DNA of 64,000 nucleotides, taken from Acuticoccus sediminis (GTDB lineage: Bacteria > Pseudomonadota > Alphaproteobacteria > Rhizobiales > Amorphaceae). Position numbers and translations under genes: made by a program. Under the pieces are notes generated by a model. The model did no database searches. It saw only the letters and a list, made by a program, of their open reading frames with translations, and was not told where the DNA came from. This document shows, piece after piece, positions 29,091 through 38,491 of the stretch (within the stretch, counting starts at the first letter, position 1; every line of letters begins with the position of its first letter). The stretch spans positions 1,116,001-1,180,000 of the forward strand of contig NZ_QHHQ01000001.1 of the NCBI RefSeq assembly GCF_003258595.1. Direction: 5' to 3'.

Positions 29091-30713
29091 ATGGCGCACA
29101 AGCAGATCCTGTTCCATTCGGCCGCGCGGGAAAAGGTGCTGCGTGGCGCGACGCAACTCGCCGATGCGGTACGGGTGACGCTCGGCCCCCGCTCCAAGTC
29201 GGTCCTAATCGAGAAGCCCTGGGGCGCGCCGATCGTGTGCAACGACGGGGTGACCATCGCCAAGGAGGTGGACCTCAAGGACCCGGAGGAGAACCTCGGC
29301 GCCCGCATGCTGCGCCAGGCTGCGGAGAAGACCGGCGAGATGGTGGGCGACGGGACCAGCACGTCCACCATCCTCGCCCACGCCATCTTCGCCGAGGGCG
29401 TGCGCAACGTGGTGGCCGGGGCCAGCGCAATCGACATCAAGCGCGGCCTCGACCGCGCCACCCGCCGCGCGGTCGAGGCGCTCCGCGCCCACTCGCGTCC
29501 GGTGAAGTCCCGCCTCGAGAAGACGCAGGTCGCGACGATCTCGGCGCACAACGACCCGACGATCGGCGAGCTGGTGGCGGACGCGATCGAGAAGGTGGGC
29601 GACGAGGGGGTCGTCTCGGTCGAGGAGTCGAAGACCACGGAGACGGTCCTCGAGGTGGTCGAGGGGATGCAGTTCGATCGTGGCTTCCTCTCGCGCTACT
29701 TCGTCACCCAGCCGGAGACGATGGAGGCCGTCCTCGAGGACGCGCTGGTCCTCGTCTCGGACCAGAAGATCGGGGCGCTGCAGGACCTGCTGCCGCTGCT
29801 GGAGGCGGTCGCGAAGCTCGGCCAGCCGCTGCTGCTCATCGCCGAGGATGTGGAGGGGGAGGCGCTCGCCACGCTGATCGTCAACCAGCTGCGCAGCGCG
29901 CTGCGGTGCTGTGCTGTGAAGGCGCCCGGCTTCGGCGACCGCCGCAAGGCGATGCTGCAGGACATCGCCATACTCACCGGCGGCGAGGTGATCTCCCGGG
30001 ATCTCGGCACGAAGCTCGACCAGGTCACCGTCGAGCAGCTCGGCAAGGCCAAGCGCGTCGTCGTCGACAAGGACGCGACGACGATCATCGGCGGCGCCGG
30101 CAAGCGCGCGCTGATCGACGCGCGGATCGTCGAGATCCGCCGCGAGATCGAGGAGACGACCAGCGACTACGACCGGGAAAAACTTCAGGAGCGGCTCGCA
30201 AAGCTCGTCGGCGGCGTCGCCGTCGTTCACGTCGGCGCGCCCTCCGAGTCTGAGATGAAGACACGCAAGGAGGCCCTCGACGACGCGATCAGCGCGACGA
30301 AGGCCGCGGTTGCGGAGGGCATCGTTCCCGGCGGTGGTCTCGCGCTGCTGCGCTGCATCGCCGCCGTCGAGGACGAGGAGGGCCAGTGCGAGGGCGACGA
30401 ACGTACGGGGGTGCAGATCCTGAAGCGCGCCCTCGAGGCTCCCACCCGGCAGATCGCCGAGAACTCGGCGAGCGACGGCGGTGTCGTCGTGGCGCGCATG
30501 CTGGAAGGGCAGGGCAGCCAGGGCTTCGACGCCGGGCGCAAGGTTTACGTCGACCTGCTCGAGGCCGGCATCGTCGACCCCACCAAGGTCGTGCGCGTTG
30601 CGCTCGAGAACGCGGTGTCGGTCGCCAGCATCCTGCTGCTGACCGAAGCGACAATGACGGAAATTCCGGAGGAACACAAAGAGCGGGCGATGCAGCCCGA
30701 ACTGGACCTGTGA
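29091..30713 (+). CDS. GroEL-family chaperonin, divergent paralog without groES
   Basis: 540-residue group I chaperonin. It retains the nucleotide motifs [42 protein letters not shown], the hinge [17 protein letters not shown] and [12 protein letters not shown], so ATPase function is likely. It differs from housekeeping Gro[21 protein letters not shown] replaces the usual start, and the C-terminus ends in an acidic [12 protein letters not shown] without the GGM tail. No groES is adjacent. The ATG at 29091 is chosen for the family start; a GTG at 29070 is possible. chaB follows. With an FNR/FixK box upstream, it is probably a low-oxygen or stress-specific chaperonin with a restricted client set. 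Confidence 0.9.
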   Translation: MAHKQILFHSAAREKVLRGATQLADAVRVTLGPRSKSVLIEKPWGAPIVCNDGVTIAKEVDLKDPEENLGARMLRQAAEKTGEMVGDGTSTSTILAHAIFAEGVRNVVAGASAIDIKRGLDRATRRAVEALRAHSRPVKSRLEKTQVATISAHNDPTIGELVADAIEKVGDEGVVSVEESKTTETVLEVVEGMQFDRGFLSRYFVTQPETMEAVLEDALVLVSDQKIGALQDLLPLLEAVAKLGQPLLLIAEDVEGEALATLIVNQLRSALRCCAVKAPGFGDRRKAMLQDIAILTGGEVISRDLGTKLDQVTVEQLGKAKRVVVDKDATTIIGGAGKRALIDARIVEIRREIEETTSDYDREKLQERLAKLVGGVAVVHVGAPSESEMKTRKEALDDAISATKAAVAEGIVPGGGLALLRCIAAVEDEEGQCEGDERTGVQILKRALEAPTRQIAENSASDGGVVVARMLEGQGSQGFDAGRKVYVDLLEAGIVDPTKVVRVALENAVSVASILLLTEATMTEIPEEHKERAMQPELDL

Positions 30714-30729
30714 GGCCTGACCGCAGGCC
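30714..30729 (+). other. Small inverted repeat between groEL and chaB
   Basis: GGCCTG-ACCG-CAGGCC, a perfect 6-bp stem with a 4-nt loop directly after the groEL stop. There is no T-run, so it is not a standard terminator; it might be an mRNA processing or stability element within the operon. Confidence 0.4.
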
Positions 30730-30755
30730 CCGGTCTTCAGGATGGAGGATAATCC

Positions 30756-30962
30756 ATGCCCTACACGACAAATCATGAGTTGCCACTGCCGATACAGAGG
30801 CGCCTTCCGTCCCAGGCACAGGACATCTATCGAATGGCGTTCAACCGCGCGTTCGATTCCTACCTCGACGATGCAGGGCGCGAGGAGCGGTCGCACCGGA
30901 TCGCCTGGTCCGCCGTGAAGCGGGCCTACACGCGCAACGGCGGCGACTGGGTGCGGCGATGA
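30756..30962 (+). CDS. chaB: ChaB family protein
   Basis: 68 residues with the ChaB layout: MPYTTNHELPLPIQRRLPSQ, QDIYRMAFNRAFDSY, REERSHRIAWSAVKRAY. ChaB was named as a regulator of the ChaA cation antiporter in E. coli; the molecular role is not firmly known and no chaA is in the window. GGAGG lies before the ATG. The stop overlaps the ATG of the next gene (ATGA), and groEL is 42 nt upstream, so it belongs to the groEL operon. Confidence 0.88.
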   Translation: MPYTTNHELPLPIQRRLPSQAQDIYRMAFNRAFDSYLDDAGREERSHRIAWSAVKRAYTRNGGDWVRR

Positions 30963-32047
30963 ACGTCTGGCAGCCGCAACCGCTGGTGCTCGAAACCGGG
31001 ACCCTGACGAACCTGCGGGCGGCGCAGGCCGCGACGATGGACGACTTGCGCCGCGTCCAGGCGCATACGCTCGACCTTTTCGGCTTCGGCGTGCACGAGT
31101 GCGACCACGAGATCGTGGCGTCGGGCCCGCACTGGCGGCTGCGGCGTTATTCCGGGCCCGGCAACGGCATTCCGCTGCTGATGATCCCGGCGCCGATCAA
31201 GCGCCCCTACATCTGGGACCTTGCCCCGACGGCCAGTATCGTGCGCTTCTGCCTCGATCGCGGGTTCGACGTCCACATGGTCGAGTGGCTGCCGCCCGCG
31301 AACGGCGACGGGAGCGCAGGCTTATCGGCCTACGCCAACGCGATCGTGGAGGCGGGCGAGACCATTGGCGCCGGACACGCTGACAACCTGCCCTTCGTCA
31401 TCGGCCACTCGCTCGGCGGGACGCTTGCGGCGATCGCCTGCTCGCTGCGGCCCGAGGTCGTGCGCGGCCTCATCCTCCTCGGGGCGCCGCTCAGCTTCGG
31501 CCCGGGCTCCAGCCCCTTCCGGGATGTCGTGGTCGCGAACCGCAACGGAGTGGCGCAGTTCGGCACGGTCGCAGGCTCCGAGCTCTCCCAGTCGTGCGCG
31601 CTCCTGTCGCCCGGCACGTTCGTCTGGTCGCGCTGGGTGGACGGCGTCCTCAGCCTCTCCGACCCTGCCGCGTTCGACACACACGTGCGGATCGAGCGCT
31701 GGGCGCTGGACGAGGTGCCGCTGCCGTGCCGGCTGGTCCACCAGATCGTCGAGCGGCTCTACCGGGAGAACGGCTTCGAGGCCGGCACGCTCGACGTTGC
31801 CGGCAGGGCGCTGGGCCCGTCGGACATGCACCTGCCGGTCCTCGCCGTGGTCAACGACGCCGACGAGATCGGCCCCCGCGCGGCGATCGAGCCCTTCTTC
31901 GCCCGGATGCCGGACGCGGATACCGAGATCGTCTCGCAACCGGCCGAGATCGGCGTCGGGCTCCAGCATCTCGCCGTGCTGGCGGGCCGCCGGGCGCAGG
32001 CGGAGACCTGGCCCAAGATCGCGCAATGGATCGCGGGCCACGCCTGA
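30959..32047 (+). CDS. PhaC-like alpha/beta hydrolase
   Basis: 362 residues resembling class III poly(3-hydroxyalkanoate) synthases: PLLMIPAPIKRPYIWDLAP, FDVHMVEWLPP, and the nucleophile elbow FVIGHSLGGTLAAIAC. In genuine PhaC the elbow nucleophile is cysteine (GxCxGG), whereas here it is serine, so hydrolase activity is more likely than polymerase. Probable acid Asp in VNDADEIGP and His in GLQHLAVL. Coupled to chaB by a 4-nt overlap. It may act in turnover or modification of a storage polymer or a thioester during low-oxygen conditions (inference). Confidence 0.75.
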   Translation: MNVWQPQPLVLETGTLTNLRAAQAATMDDLRRVQAHTLDLFGFGVHECDHEIVASGPHWRLRRYSGPGNGIPLLMIPAPIKRPYIWDLAPTASIVRFCLDRGFDVHMVEWLPPANGDGSAGLSAYANAIVEAGETIGAGHADNLPFVIGHSLGGTLAAIACSLRPEVVRGLILLGAPLSFGPGSSPFRDVVVANRNGVAQFGTVAGSELSQSCALLSPGTFVWSRWVDGVLSLSDPAAFDTHVRIERWALDEVPLPCRLVHQIVERLYRENGFEAGTLDVAGRALGPSDMHLPVLAVVNDADEIGPRAAIEPFFARMPDADTEIVSQPAEIGVGLQHLAVLAGRRAQAETWPKIAQWIAGHA

Positions 32048-32152
32048 GACGCGGCAACGGTCCCGTCGCGGTCGCCCGGCCATCCGGTGCGCCGCGCCAG
32101 CACCGGGGCCGCGGCCGTCCGGCGGCCCGGTTTGCCGGACGGGATCGCGGCC

Positions 32153-32614
32153 ATGAACGCCAGCGCGGGTGTGCTGATGTACCGGCGCGGGGAGGAGGGC
32201 ATCGAGGTCCTTCTCGTCCATCCGGGCGGCCCGTTCTGGCGGCGCAAGGACGACGGCGCGTGGTCGGTTCCGAAGGGCCTGATCGAGCCGGGTGAAGACC
32301 CGGACGTCGCCGCGAGGCGGGAGTTCGAAGAGGAGATCGGCACGCCTGCGGCCGGAGACCTTCTCCGGCTCGGCACCGTCCGTCAGTCCGGCGGCAAGGT
32401 GGTCGAGGCCTTCGCCCTCGAGGGCGACGCGGACGCCACCGGGATCAGCGGCGGCGGGACCGTCGAGGTCGAGTGGCCCCGCGGCAGCGGCCGGATCCTC
32501 TCGTTCCCGGAGGTCGACCGCGCCGCGTGGCTCACGCTGCCGCAGGCGCGCGTGAAGATGCTGGCGAGCCAGCGCCCCTTCCTCGACCGGCTGGAGGCTC
32601 ACCTCCGCGCCTGA
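32153..32614 (+). CDS. NUDIX hydrolase
   Basis: 153 residues with an intact NUDIX box (G-x5-E-x7-REFEEEIG, spanning GLIEPGED to EEEIGT) and the start SAGVLMYRRGEEGIEVLLVHPGGPFWRRKDDGAWSVPKG, the pattern of small NTP/diadenosine-polyphosphate pyrophosphohydrolases. Start set at the ATG at 32153; an in-frame start at 32087 would add an Arg/Pro-rich leader. Specificity not predictable. It is 105 nt downstream of the PhaC-like gene. Confidence 0.9.
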   Translation: MNASAGVLMYRRGEEGIEVLLVHPGGPFWRRKDDGAWSVPKGLIEPGEDPDVAARREFEEEIGTPAAGDLLRLGTVRQSGGKVVEAFALEGDADATGISGGGTVEVEWPRGSGRILSFPEVDRAAWLTLPQARVKMLASQRPFLDRLEAHLRA

Positions 32615-32666
32615 CCGCCTCCCCGCGCCTCTGCGCGGCCGTCCGCCCCGATGCGTTCCGGTTCAA

Positions 32667-32680
32667 TTGACACTTCGCAA
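32667..32680. promoter_or_regulatory. Degenerate FNR/FixK-like box upstream of the phosphoribosyltransferase gene
   Basis: TTGAC-ACTT-CGCAA: one good half-site, the other with two mismatches, 63 nt before the ATG at 32744. The spacing matches the convincing boxes in this window, but the sequence alone is weak. Confidence 0.35.
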
Positions 32681-32743
32681 ACGGACCTTGGAGCGGTCGG
32701 CAAGACTCGGGGCCATCAGGGCAGTCCCTGTGAGGAGGGTTGT

Positions 32744-33397
32744 ATGTTCTTCAAGGATCGTCGTGACGCCGGCCGCCTGCTGGCCAAGAAGCTCGCGAGA
32801 TATCGCGGCACGAACGCGATCGTCCTTGCCTTGCCGCGCGGCGGCGTGCCCGTGGCCTACGAGGTCGCCCGCGCGCTGAAGCTTCCGTTCGACCTCATGC
32901 TGGTGCGAAAGCTCGGCGTTCCCGGGCACGAGGAATACGCCATGGGCGCCATCGCCAACGGCGACGTGCAGGTCCTGAACAAGGACGTGATCGAGGATCT
33001 GAGGATTCCGGCGCAGCTGATCGCCGCGGTCGCCAAGCGCGAGCGGACGGAGCTGGAGCGGCGCAACGAAGTCTACCGCGGCGGCGAAGGGGCGCCGGCG
33101 GTCGAAGGACGCACGGTCATCCTGGTCGATGACGGGATCGCGACCGGTGCGGACATGCGGGCGGCGGTGGCGGCGCTGGGGACCCAGCACGCCGCCAGGG
33201 TCGTCGTGGCCGCACCGGTCGCCTCGTACCAGGCCTGCTCGGAGCTGCGCGAGATCGTCGACGAGGTCGTCGTGGTCGCGACCCCCGTGCCGTTCGGCGG
33301 TGTCGGGCTCTATTACCTCGATTTCCAGCAGACCCCCGACGCGGAGGTCGTGCGCCTGCGGTCGGAGACCGAAGTGCCCACGTCCTGGTGGCACTGA
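32744..33397 (+). CDS. Phosphoribosyltransferase domain protein
   Basis: 217 residues of the type I PRTase fold: FFKDRRDAGRLLAKKLARY start, ALPRGGVPVAYEVARAL, and the PRPP loop VILVDDGIATGADMRAAV. This stand-alone family (often written as phosphoribosyltransferase or dienelactone-hydrolase partner) is repeatedly found in low-oxygen and stress gene clusters; its base substrate is unknown. GAGGAGGG precedes the ATG at 32744. The erythromycin-esterase-like gene follows after 19 nt. Confidence 0.88.
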   Translation: MFFKDRRDAGRLLAKKLARYRGTNAIVLALPRGGVPVAYEVARALKLPFDLMLVRKLGVPGHEEYAMGAIANGDVQVLNKDVIEDLRIPAQLIAAVAKRERTELERRNEVYRGGEGAPAVEGRTVILVDDGIATGADMRAAVAALGTQHAARVVVAAPVASYQACSELREIVDEVVVVATPVPFGGVGLYYLDFQQTPDAEVVRLRSETEVPTSWWH

Positions 33398-33416
33398 CGC
33401 CGGAAGGGACACCGCC

Positions 33417-34760
33417 GTGCATGCCCACGAGCATCTCCTCGCAGAGATCAGGAGCGAGGCGCTGCCTCTTGAGGCCGCCGCCTCGCTGGATCGTCTCGTC
33501 GCGATGGCCGCCGACGCCCGCTTCGTACTGATCGGCGAGGCGACGCACGGCACAGACGAGTTCTACAGCGTCCGCGCCGAGATCACGCAGCGGCTGATCC
33601 GCGACCACGGGTTCGCGGCGGTGGCGGCCGAGGCCGACTGGCCGGACGCCTACCGGGTCAACCGTTACGTCCGGGGCGACGCGGCGATCCGCGACGCCGA
33701 CGACGCCCTCTCGCACTTCCAGCGCTTCCCGGCCTGGATGTGGCGCAACACGGTGGTGCGGGACTTCGCCGAATGGCTGCGCGGGTACAACGACGGCATA
33801 GCCCTGCCGGCGCTCAAGGCCGGGTTCTACGGCCTCGACCTCTACAGTCTCGAGGCGTCCATCGCGGCGGTGGTCGCCTACCTCGACAAGGTCGACCCGC
33901 GGGCGGCGACGCTCGCGCGGGAGCATTATGCCTGCTTCGACCTCGGCATTACCCGCAACGCGCAGCAGTACGGCTACGCCACCATGCTCGGCGCCTCGCC
34001 GGGTTGCGAGGAGGAGGTGCTGGCCCAGCTCCTGTCGCTCCGCCGCAAGCGCTACGAGTACCTCACGCGGGACGGGTTCGCCGCCGGTGAGGCGTACTAC
34101 TGCGCCGAACAGAACGCCGCCGTCGTGCACAACGCCGAGCGGTACTACCGGACGATGTTCACCGGGCATGTCTCGTCCTGGAACCTGCGCGATCGGCACA
34201 TGGTGAGCACCCTCTACGGGCTCGCCGACCATCTGCACGTCCAGCGCGGAGAGCCGCCGAAGATCGTCGTGTGGGCGCACAACTCCCACGTCGGCGACGC
34301 GCGGGCGACCGAGATGGGGCAGCGCGGGGAGTGGAACATCGGTTCGCTTGTGCGCGAGGCGCACGGCCGCAGCGCGGTCCTCGTCGGCTTCTCGACCCAT
34401 GCCGGCAGCGTCCGGGCGGCGAGCGAGTGGGACGGTCCGGGCGAGGTGAAGACCGTACGGCCGGCGCTGCAGGGCAGCTACGAGGCGCTGTTCCACGAGG
34501 CCCTGGGGGGCGACGCCCTGGTCCTGCTGCGCGACAACGAGGTGCTGTACCGCCACCTCGGCCTGTCGCGGCTGCAGCGGGCCATCGGCGTCCTGTACCT
34601 GCCGCAGACCGAGCGGCAGAGCCACTATTTCTTCGCCCAGCTCCCGGAGCAGTTCGACGCGCTGATCCACATCGACCAGACGCGCGCCCTCCTTCCCCTC
34701 GCCCCTGCCGCGCAGGCCCCGGAGGAGGAGGTCTTCGAGACCTACCCCACCGGCTTCTAG
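33417..34760 (+). CDS. Erythromycin-esterase-family protein
   Basis: 447 residues of the Erythro_esteras family (EreA/EreB/succinoglycan-biosynthesis-like): RFVLIGEATHGTDEFYSVRAEITQRLI carries the catalytic His and Glu, then VAAEADWPDAYRVNRYVRG, FYGLDLYSLEASI and VVWAHNSHVGDARATEMG. It starts with GTG at 33417 behind GGAAGGGA. Most members of this family have no proven antibiotic substrate, and the genomic context (phosphoribosyltransferase, FtsH, universal stress protein) favours a stress role over macrolide resistance. Confidence 0.85.
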   Translation: MHAHEHLLAEIRSEALPLEAAASLDRLVAMAADARFVLIGEATHGTDEFYSVRAEITQRLIRDHGFAAVAAEADWPDAYRVNRYVRGDAAIRDADDALSHFQRFPAWMWRNTVVRDFAEWLRGYNDGIALPALKAGFYGLDLYSLEASIAAVVAYLDKVDPRAATLAREHYACFDLGITRNAQQYGYATMLGASPGCEEEVLAQLLSLRRKRYEYLTRDGFAAGEAYYCAEQNAAVVHNAERYYRTMFTGHVSSWNLRDRHMVSTLYGLADHLHVQRGEPPKIVVWAHNSHVGDARATEMGQRGEWNIGSLVREAHGRSAVLVGFSTHAGSVRAASEWDGPGEVKTVRPALQGSYEALFHEALGGDALVLLRDNEVLYRHLGLSRLQRAIGVLYLPQTERQSHYFFAQLPEQFDALIHIDQTRALLPLAPAAQAPEEEVFETYPTGF

Positions 34761-34844
34761 CGACGACGGCACGGCCCAGATGGCCCGCGCGCCGCGACGG
34801 GCGTTCGCGCGGACGGCGTGTACGGGGTGCGCCGACCTCGCGGT

Positions 34845-36701
34845 CTACTCCGCGATGACGGCGTTCGAGCCGGAGTCGACGGTGCCCTTCGGCACCGGCT
34901 TGATCGCCTTCTTTAGGTCCACGAGCGTCACCGCGTCGAGCGTCTCCTTCGCGAGCAGGTCCGCCGCCGCCCGGCGCAACAGGTCGCAATTGGCGCGCAG
35001 GATGCCGAGCGCCCGCTCGTAGGCCGCCCCGACGATCGACTGAACCGCGGCGTCGAGCCGCTCGGAGGTCGCGTCGCTGTAGGCGCGCTCCAGGTACGGC
35101 GCCGGGCTGTCGCCCAGCAACGTCGTCCGGTCGCGGTCGTAGCTCACGTGGCCGAGCGTCTCGACCATGCCGTAGCGGGCGGCCATCGAGCGGGCGATGT
35201 CCGTCGCCTTGACGAGGTCGTCGGCCGCGCCGGTCGACCGCTGGCCGAAGATGAGCGCCTCCGCCGCCCGACCGCCGAGCAGGACCGCGATCTTGTTCTC
35301 GAGCTCCTCCCGGGTCATCAGGAACCGGTCCTCGGTCGGGCGCTGGATCGTGTAGCCGAGCGCGCCGACGCCGCGCGGGATGATCGAGACCTTGTGGACC
35401 TCGTCCGTCCCCGGCAGCGCCATCGCCACAAGGGCGTGCCCCATCTCGTGGTGGGCGACGACCTCCCGCTCGCGCGGGTTCAGCACGCGGTTGCGCTTTT
35501 CCAGACCCGCCACGATCCGCTCCACGGCCCGCGTGAAGTCGTCGAGCGAGACCTCCTCCGCCCGGCGCCGCGTCGCGAGCAGCGCCGCCTCGTTGACGAG
35601 GTTCGCGAGGTCCGCCCCGCTGAAGCCGGTGGTCAGCGCGGCGATCTCGTCGATCTTCACGTCGCTCGCCAGCGTGATCTTCTTGAGGTGGACGGCGAGG
35701 ATCTGGATGCGGCCGGCGCGATCCGGCCGGTCGACGAGGATCTGCCGGTCGAAGCGGCCGGCCCGCAGCAGCGCGGGGTCGAGGATCTCCGGCCGGTTCG
35801 TCGCGGCGAGGAGCACGACGCCGACGCTGGGATCGAAGCCGTCGATCTCCGACAACAGCTGGTTGAGCGTCTGCTCGCGCTCGTCGTGGCCGCCGACGAG
35901 CTGCGAGGCCCCGCGCGCCCGCCCGAGCGCGTCGAGCTCGTCGATGAAGATGATCGCCGGGGCCTTGCGCCGGGCCTGGTCGAAGAGGTCGCGCACACGC
36001 GCCGCGCCGACGCCGACGAACATCTCGACGAACTCCGAGCCCGAGATGGAGAAGAACGGCACGCCCGCCTCGCCGGCGACGGCGCGCGCGAGCAGCGTCT
36101 TGCCCGTCCCCGGCGGCCCGACGAGGAGGACGCCCTTCGGGATGTGCGCGCCGAGCCGGCCATAGTCCTGCGGCGCCTTGAGGAACTCGATGATCTCCTT
36201 CAGCTCCTCCTTGGCCTCGTCGACACCCGCGACGTCGTCGAAGCCGACCTTGGTGTCGGTCTCCATGTAGACCCGCGCCGTGCTCTTGCCGACGGACATC
36301 ATCCCGCCGATGCCGCCACCCCCCATGCGGCGCAGCAGGAACATCCACATCCCGAAGAAGAGGAGCGTCGGCAGGACCCACGAGAGGATCGTCGTGAGCA
36401 GCGAGGTGGACTGCCCCGTGAAGGTGACGCCCGTCGCGTCGAGCTTGTCCGCGAGGGCCGGATCGACGCGCGTGGTCGTGAAGGACGACTTGCCGTCGTG
36501 CGGCGTGACGTAGGTGCCGCGGATGATCTCCGGACCGACGGTGACGTCCTTGATGTCACCCCGCTTCAGCTGCTCCTCGAAGGTGCTGTAGGGGATGGCT
36601 TCGACCGTGGTGTGCTCGGTCCAGAGGTTGTGCGCGACCATCGTGCCGAACAGCAGCAGCATGAAGATCCAGGGATCGAACGTCGGGTTGCGCTGAGCCA
36701 T
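34845..36701 (-). CDS. ftsH: FtsH-family ATP-dependent zinc metalloprotease
   Basis: 618-residue inner-membrane AAA protease. Two N-terminal transmembrane helices (about 11-25 and 102-123) flank a periplasmic loop; the AAA domain has Walker A GPPGTGKT (195-202), Walker [13 protein letters not shown] and the second region of homology [19 protein letters not shown]; the zinc site is HEMGH (418-422). It degrades misfolded membrane and short-lived cytoplasmic proteins. The context, away from tilS/folP and in a stress block, suggests an accessory copy. A one-mismatch FNR/FixK box lies 60 nt before its start. Confidence 0.93.
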   Translation of the reverse strand: MAQRNPTFDPWIFMLLLFGTMVAHNLWTEHTTVEAIPYSTFEEQLKRGDIKDVTVGPEIIRGTYVTPHDGKSSFTTTRVDPALADKLDATGVTFTGQSTSLLTTILSWVLPTLLFFGMWMFLLRRMGGGGIGGMMSVGKSTARVYMETDTKVGFDDVAGVDEAKEELKEIIEFLKAPQDYGRLGAHIPKGVLLVGPPGTGKTLLARAVAGEAGVPFFSISGSEFVEMFVGVGAARVRDLFDQARRKAPAIIFIDELDALGRARGASQLVGGHDEREQTLNQLLSEIDGFDPSVGVVLLAATNRPEILDPALLRAGRFDRQILVDRPDRAGRIQILAVHLKKITLASDVKIDEIAALTTGFSGADLANLVNEAALLATRRRAEEVSLDDFTRAVERIVAGLEKRNRVLNPREREVVAHHEMGHALVAMALPGTDEVHKVSIIPRGVGALGYTIQRPTEDRFLMTREELENKIAVLLGGRAAEALIFGQRSTGAADDLVKATDIARSMAARYGMVETLGHVSYDRDRTTLLGDSPAPYLERAYSDATSERLDAAVQSIVGAAYERALGILRANCDLLRRAAADLLAKETLDAVTLVDLKKAIKPVPKGTVDSGSNAVIAE

Positions 36702-36761
36702 GGCCTAACCCTCCTCGGCGATGGGCACGGGAGAGGGTACGCCACCGCCGCAGCCGTGGTG

Positions 36762-36775
36762 CTGACATCCGTCAA
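36762..36775. promoter_or_regulatory. FNR/FixK-like box upstream of ftsH
   Basis: Reads TTGAC-GGAT-GTCAG on the ftsH strand (one mismatch to the palindrome), 60 nt before the ATG at 36701 and between ftsH and the upstream host-attachment gene. Confidence 0.6.
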
Positions 36776-36816
36776 GTCGTCCGCCGCGTCCGGCCGGGCG
36801 CGGACGGCGCCGGGGG

Positions 36817-37272
36817 TCAGGGCCGCGAGATCAGGTCCGCGACCTGAGCCGTCGGGACGTGGGTGAGGTCGCGGTCGATCTCGGCGACCACCATCGCGCT
36901 GACCCGGGGCGAGAAGTGCGCCCGGAGGCGGCCGAGCATGCGCGGCGGCGATGCGACGACAAGGCGCGGGCTCGCCTCCCGGCCCAGCCGCTCCTCCAGC
37001 ATGTCGGCGACGGTGCGGGCGAACTGGTCCTCGGCGTCCTCGTGCAGGTCGGGCATGGCGAAGCTGCCGCGCATGGTCCTCGACCCCTTGTCGAAATGAC
37101 CGGGCCGATCCGTGCCGAGCTCGGCCGTCCTGCCGTGGTCGTGCGTCATCGTGGTCTCCGCCTGGAGCTCGGGCCGCAGCGCATCGCCCCTGTTGACCAG
37201 CAGGACGGCCCTGGCCCCGTCGGCAAGCAGGATGAAGTCGCCGCCGTGCAAACGAAATTCCGTCCGTTCCAT
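36817..37272 (-). CDS. Host attachment family protein
   Basis: 151 residues of the Host_attach family, first linked to Agrobacterium attachment to plant cells: DFILLADGARAVLLVNRGD, HFDKGSRTMRGSFAMPDLHEDAEDQFARTVADMLEERL, LVVASPPRMLGRLRAHFSP and AEIDRDLTHVPTAQVADLI. The fold is related to the eRF1/Pelota-like bacterial families; a real attachment role is not proven for most members. AGGGAGCGAG precedes the ATG. FNR/FixK-like box 60 nt upstream; divergent from glk. Confidence 0.87.
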   Translation of the reverse strand: MERTEFRLHGGDFILLADGARAVLLVNRGDALRPELQAETTMTHDHGRTAELGTDRPGHFDKGSRTMRGSFAMPDLHEDAEDQFARTVADMLEERLGREASPRLVVASPPRMLGRLRAHFSPRVSAMVVAEIDRDLTHVPTAQVADLISRP

Positions 37273-37332
37273 GGAAGGCTCGCTCCCTCTTCGTCAGAGC
37301 GGCGAGGGTGCGCCTGCCCATGGCGGGCGGGT

Positions 37333-37346
37333 TTGACAATGATCAG
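37333..37346. promoter_or_regulatory. FNR/FixK-like box for the host-attachment gene
   Basis: TTGAC-AATG-ATCAG (one mismatch), 60 nt before the host-attachment start codon at 37272. First of two boxes in the 217-bp divergent gap. Confidence 0.6.
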
Positions 37347-37373
37347 TCGCGCCCGCCCCCGCGCCGTCCGCGA

Positions 37374-37387
37374 TTGACGGATCTCAA
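37374..37387. promoter_or_regulatory. FNR/FixK-like box for glk
   Basis: TTGAC-GGAT-CTCAA (one mismatch), 102 nt before the glucokinase ATG at 37490. Its centre is 41 bp from the neighbouring box, so each divergent promoter may have its own site. Confidence 0.6.
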
Positions 37388-37489
37388 CGCGGGCGCCCGG
37401 CGACGGGAGATCATCCGTCCGCTCGACCCGGGCCGGACCGGGCGGGCGGCGCTCCGGCGCGGCGCGGTGCCTCGTTTCGGGAGGGGATC

Positions 37490-38476
37490 ATGCAGCTCAT
37501 TTCCACAAGCCACAGAGCCCTGATCGGCGACATCGGCGGCACGAACGCGAGGTTCGCAGCCTCGGACCTTACCGGCCGGAATCTGACCGACCGCCTGACC
37601 CTGCCGACGCAGGAGTTCGGCTCGATGACCGACCTCCTGGCCGCCTATACGTCGCGCACCGGCGTGCGGGCGGAGGTCGCCTGCCTCGCCGTCGCGGGTC
37701 CGATCACGCACGGTGCGGCGAAGCTGACGAACGCGGCGTGGTCGTTCTCCGAGACCGACGTGTGCCGCGCGACCGGGGTCGTCGGCGCCCGCCTCGTCAA
37801 CGACTTCGAGGCGCTCGCCTACGGCGTGCCGCACCTCGGGGAGCACGACCTCGCGACGGTCAAGCCGGGCACGGCCAATCCGAAGGCGCCGGTGGTCGTG
37901 CTTGGTCCGGGGACCGGCTTCGGCGCGGCGAGCCTCGTGCCGACCGGCAAGGGGTGGATCAGCCTCCCCGGGGAAGGCGGCCACATGACGTTCGGGACCA
38001 CCGCGGACGAGGAGGAGAGCGTCGTCCACGACCACTTCGCGTCGATCTACGAGCACGTCTCGGTCGAGAGGATCCTGTCGGGGAGCGGCATCGAGGCGAT
38101 CGACGGCTGCTTCGGCGGACCGGGACGGTCGGCGGAGGAAATCGTCGAGGAGGCCGCGCGCGGCGACGGCGGGACCGCGTCCCGCACGATCGACTTCTTC
38201 GCCCGCGTCCTCGCGCGCATCGCCGGGGACATCGCCCTCGTCGTCGGTGCGCGGGGCGGCGTCTACCTGGGCGGAGGCATCGCGCCGCGCATCCTCGACG
38301 CCCTCGACAGCGACGCGTTCCGGACGGCCTTCGTGCGCAAGGGGCGCATGTCGGGCTACCTGGCCGACATACCCGTGCGCGTCATCACCATCGATGACGG
38401 CGGCCTGCGCGGCGCGGCCGTCCTCGCCGCCGAGCTCGTTCCCGACGCGGACCGGGTCGGATGGGCCCACACCTGA
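37490..38476 (+). CDS. glk: Glucokinase
   Basis: Phosphorylates glucose to glucose-6-phosphate. 328 residues, the size of proteobacterial Glk, with the phosphate-1 motif LIGDIGGTNARFA, LVNDFEALAYG, the adenosine-region LGPGTGFGAASL, catalytic GEGGH and VYLGGGIAPRIL. GGAGGGGATC precedes the ATG. With pfkB and the acetate operon in the same window, and a candidate FNR/FixK box upstream, it could feed glycolysis under oxygen limitation. Confidence 0.93.
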   Translation: MQLISTSHRALIGDIGGTNARFAASDLTGRNLTDRLTLPTQEFGSMTDLLAAYTSRTGVRAEVACLAVAGPITHGAAKLTNAAWSFSETDVCRATGVVGARLVNDFEALAYGVPHLGEHDLATVKPGTANPKAPVVVLGPGTGFGAASLVPTGKGWISLPGEGGHMTFGTTADEEESVVHDHFASIYEHVSVERILSGSGIEAIDGCFGGPGRSAEEIVEEAARGDGGTASRTIDFFARVLARIAGDIALVVGARGGVYLGGGIAPRILDALDSDAFRTAFVRKGRMSGYLADIPVRVITIDDGGLRGAAVLAAELVPDADRVGWAHT

Positions 38477-38491
38477 CGGTGCGCCCGGCGG

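Noticed and set aside
33417-34760. Erythromycin resistance gene
   Set aside because: The family is right, but most members are not antibiotic esterases and the context is stress metabolism.
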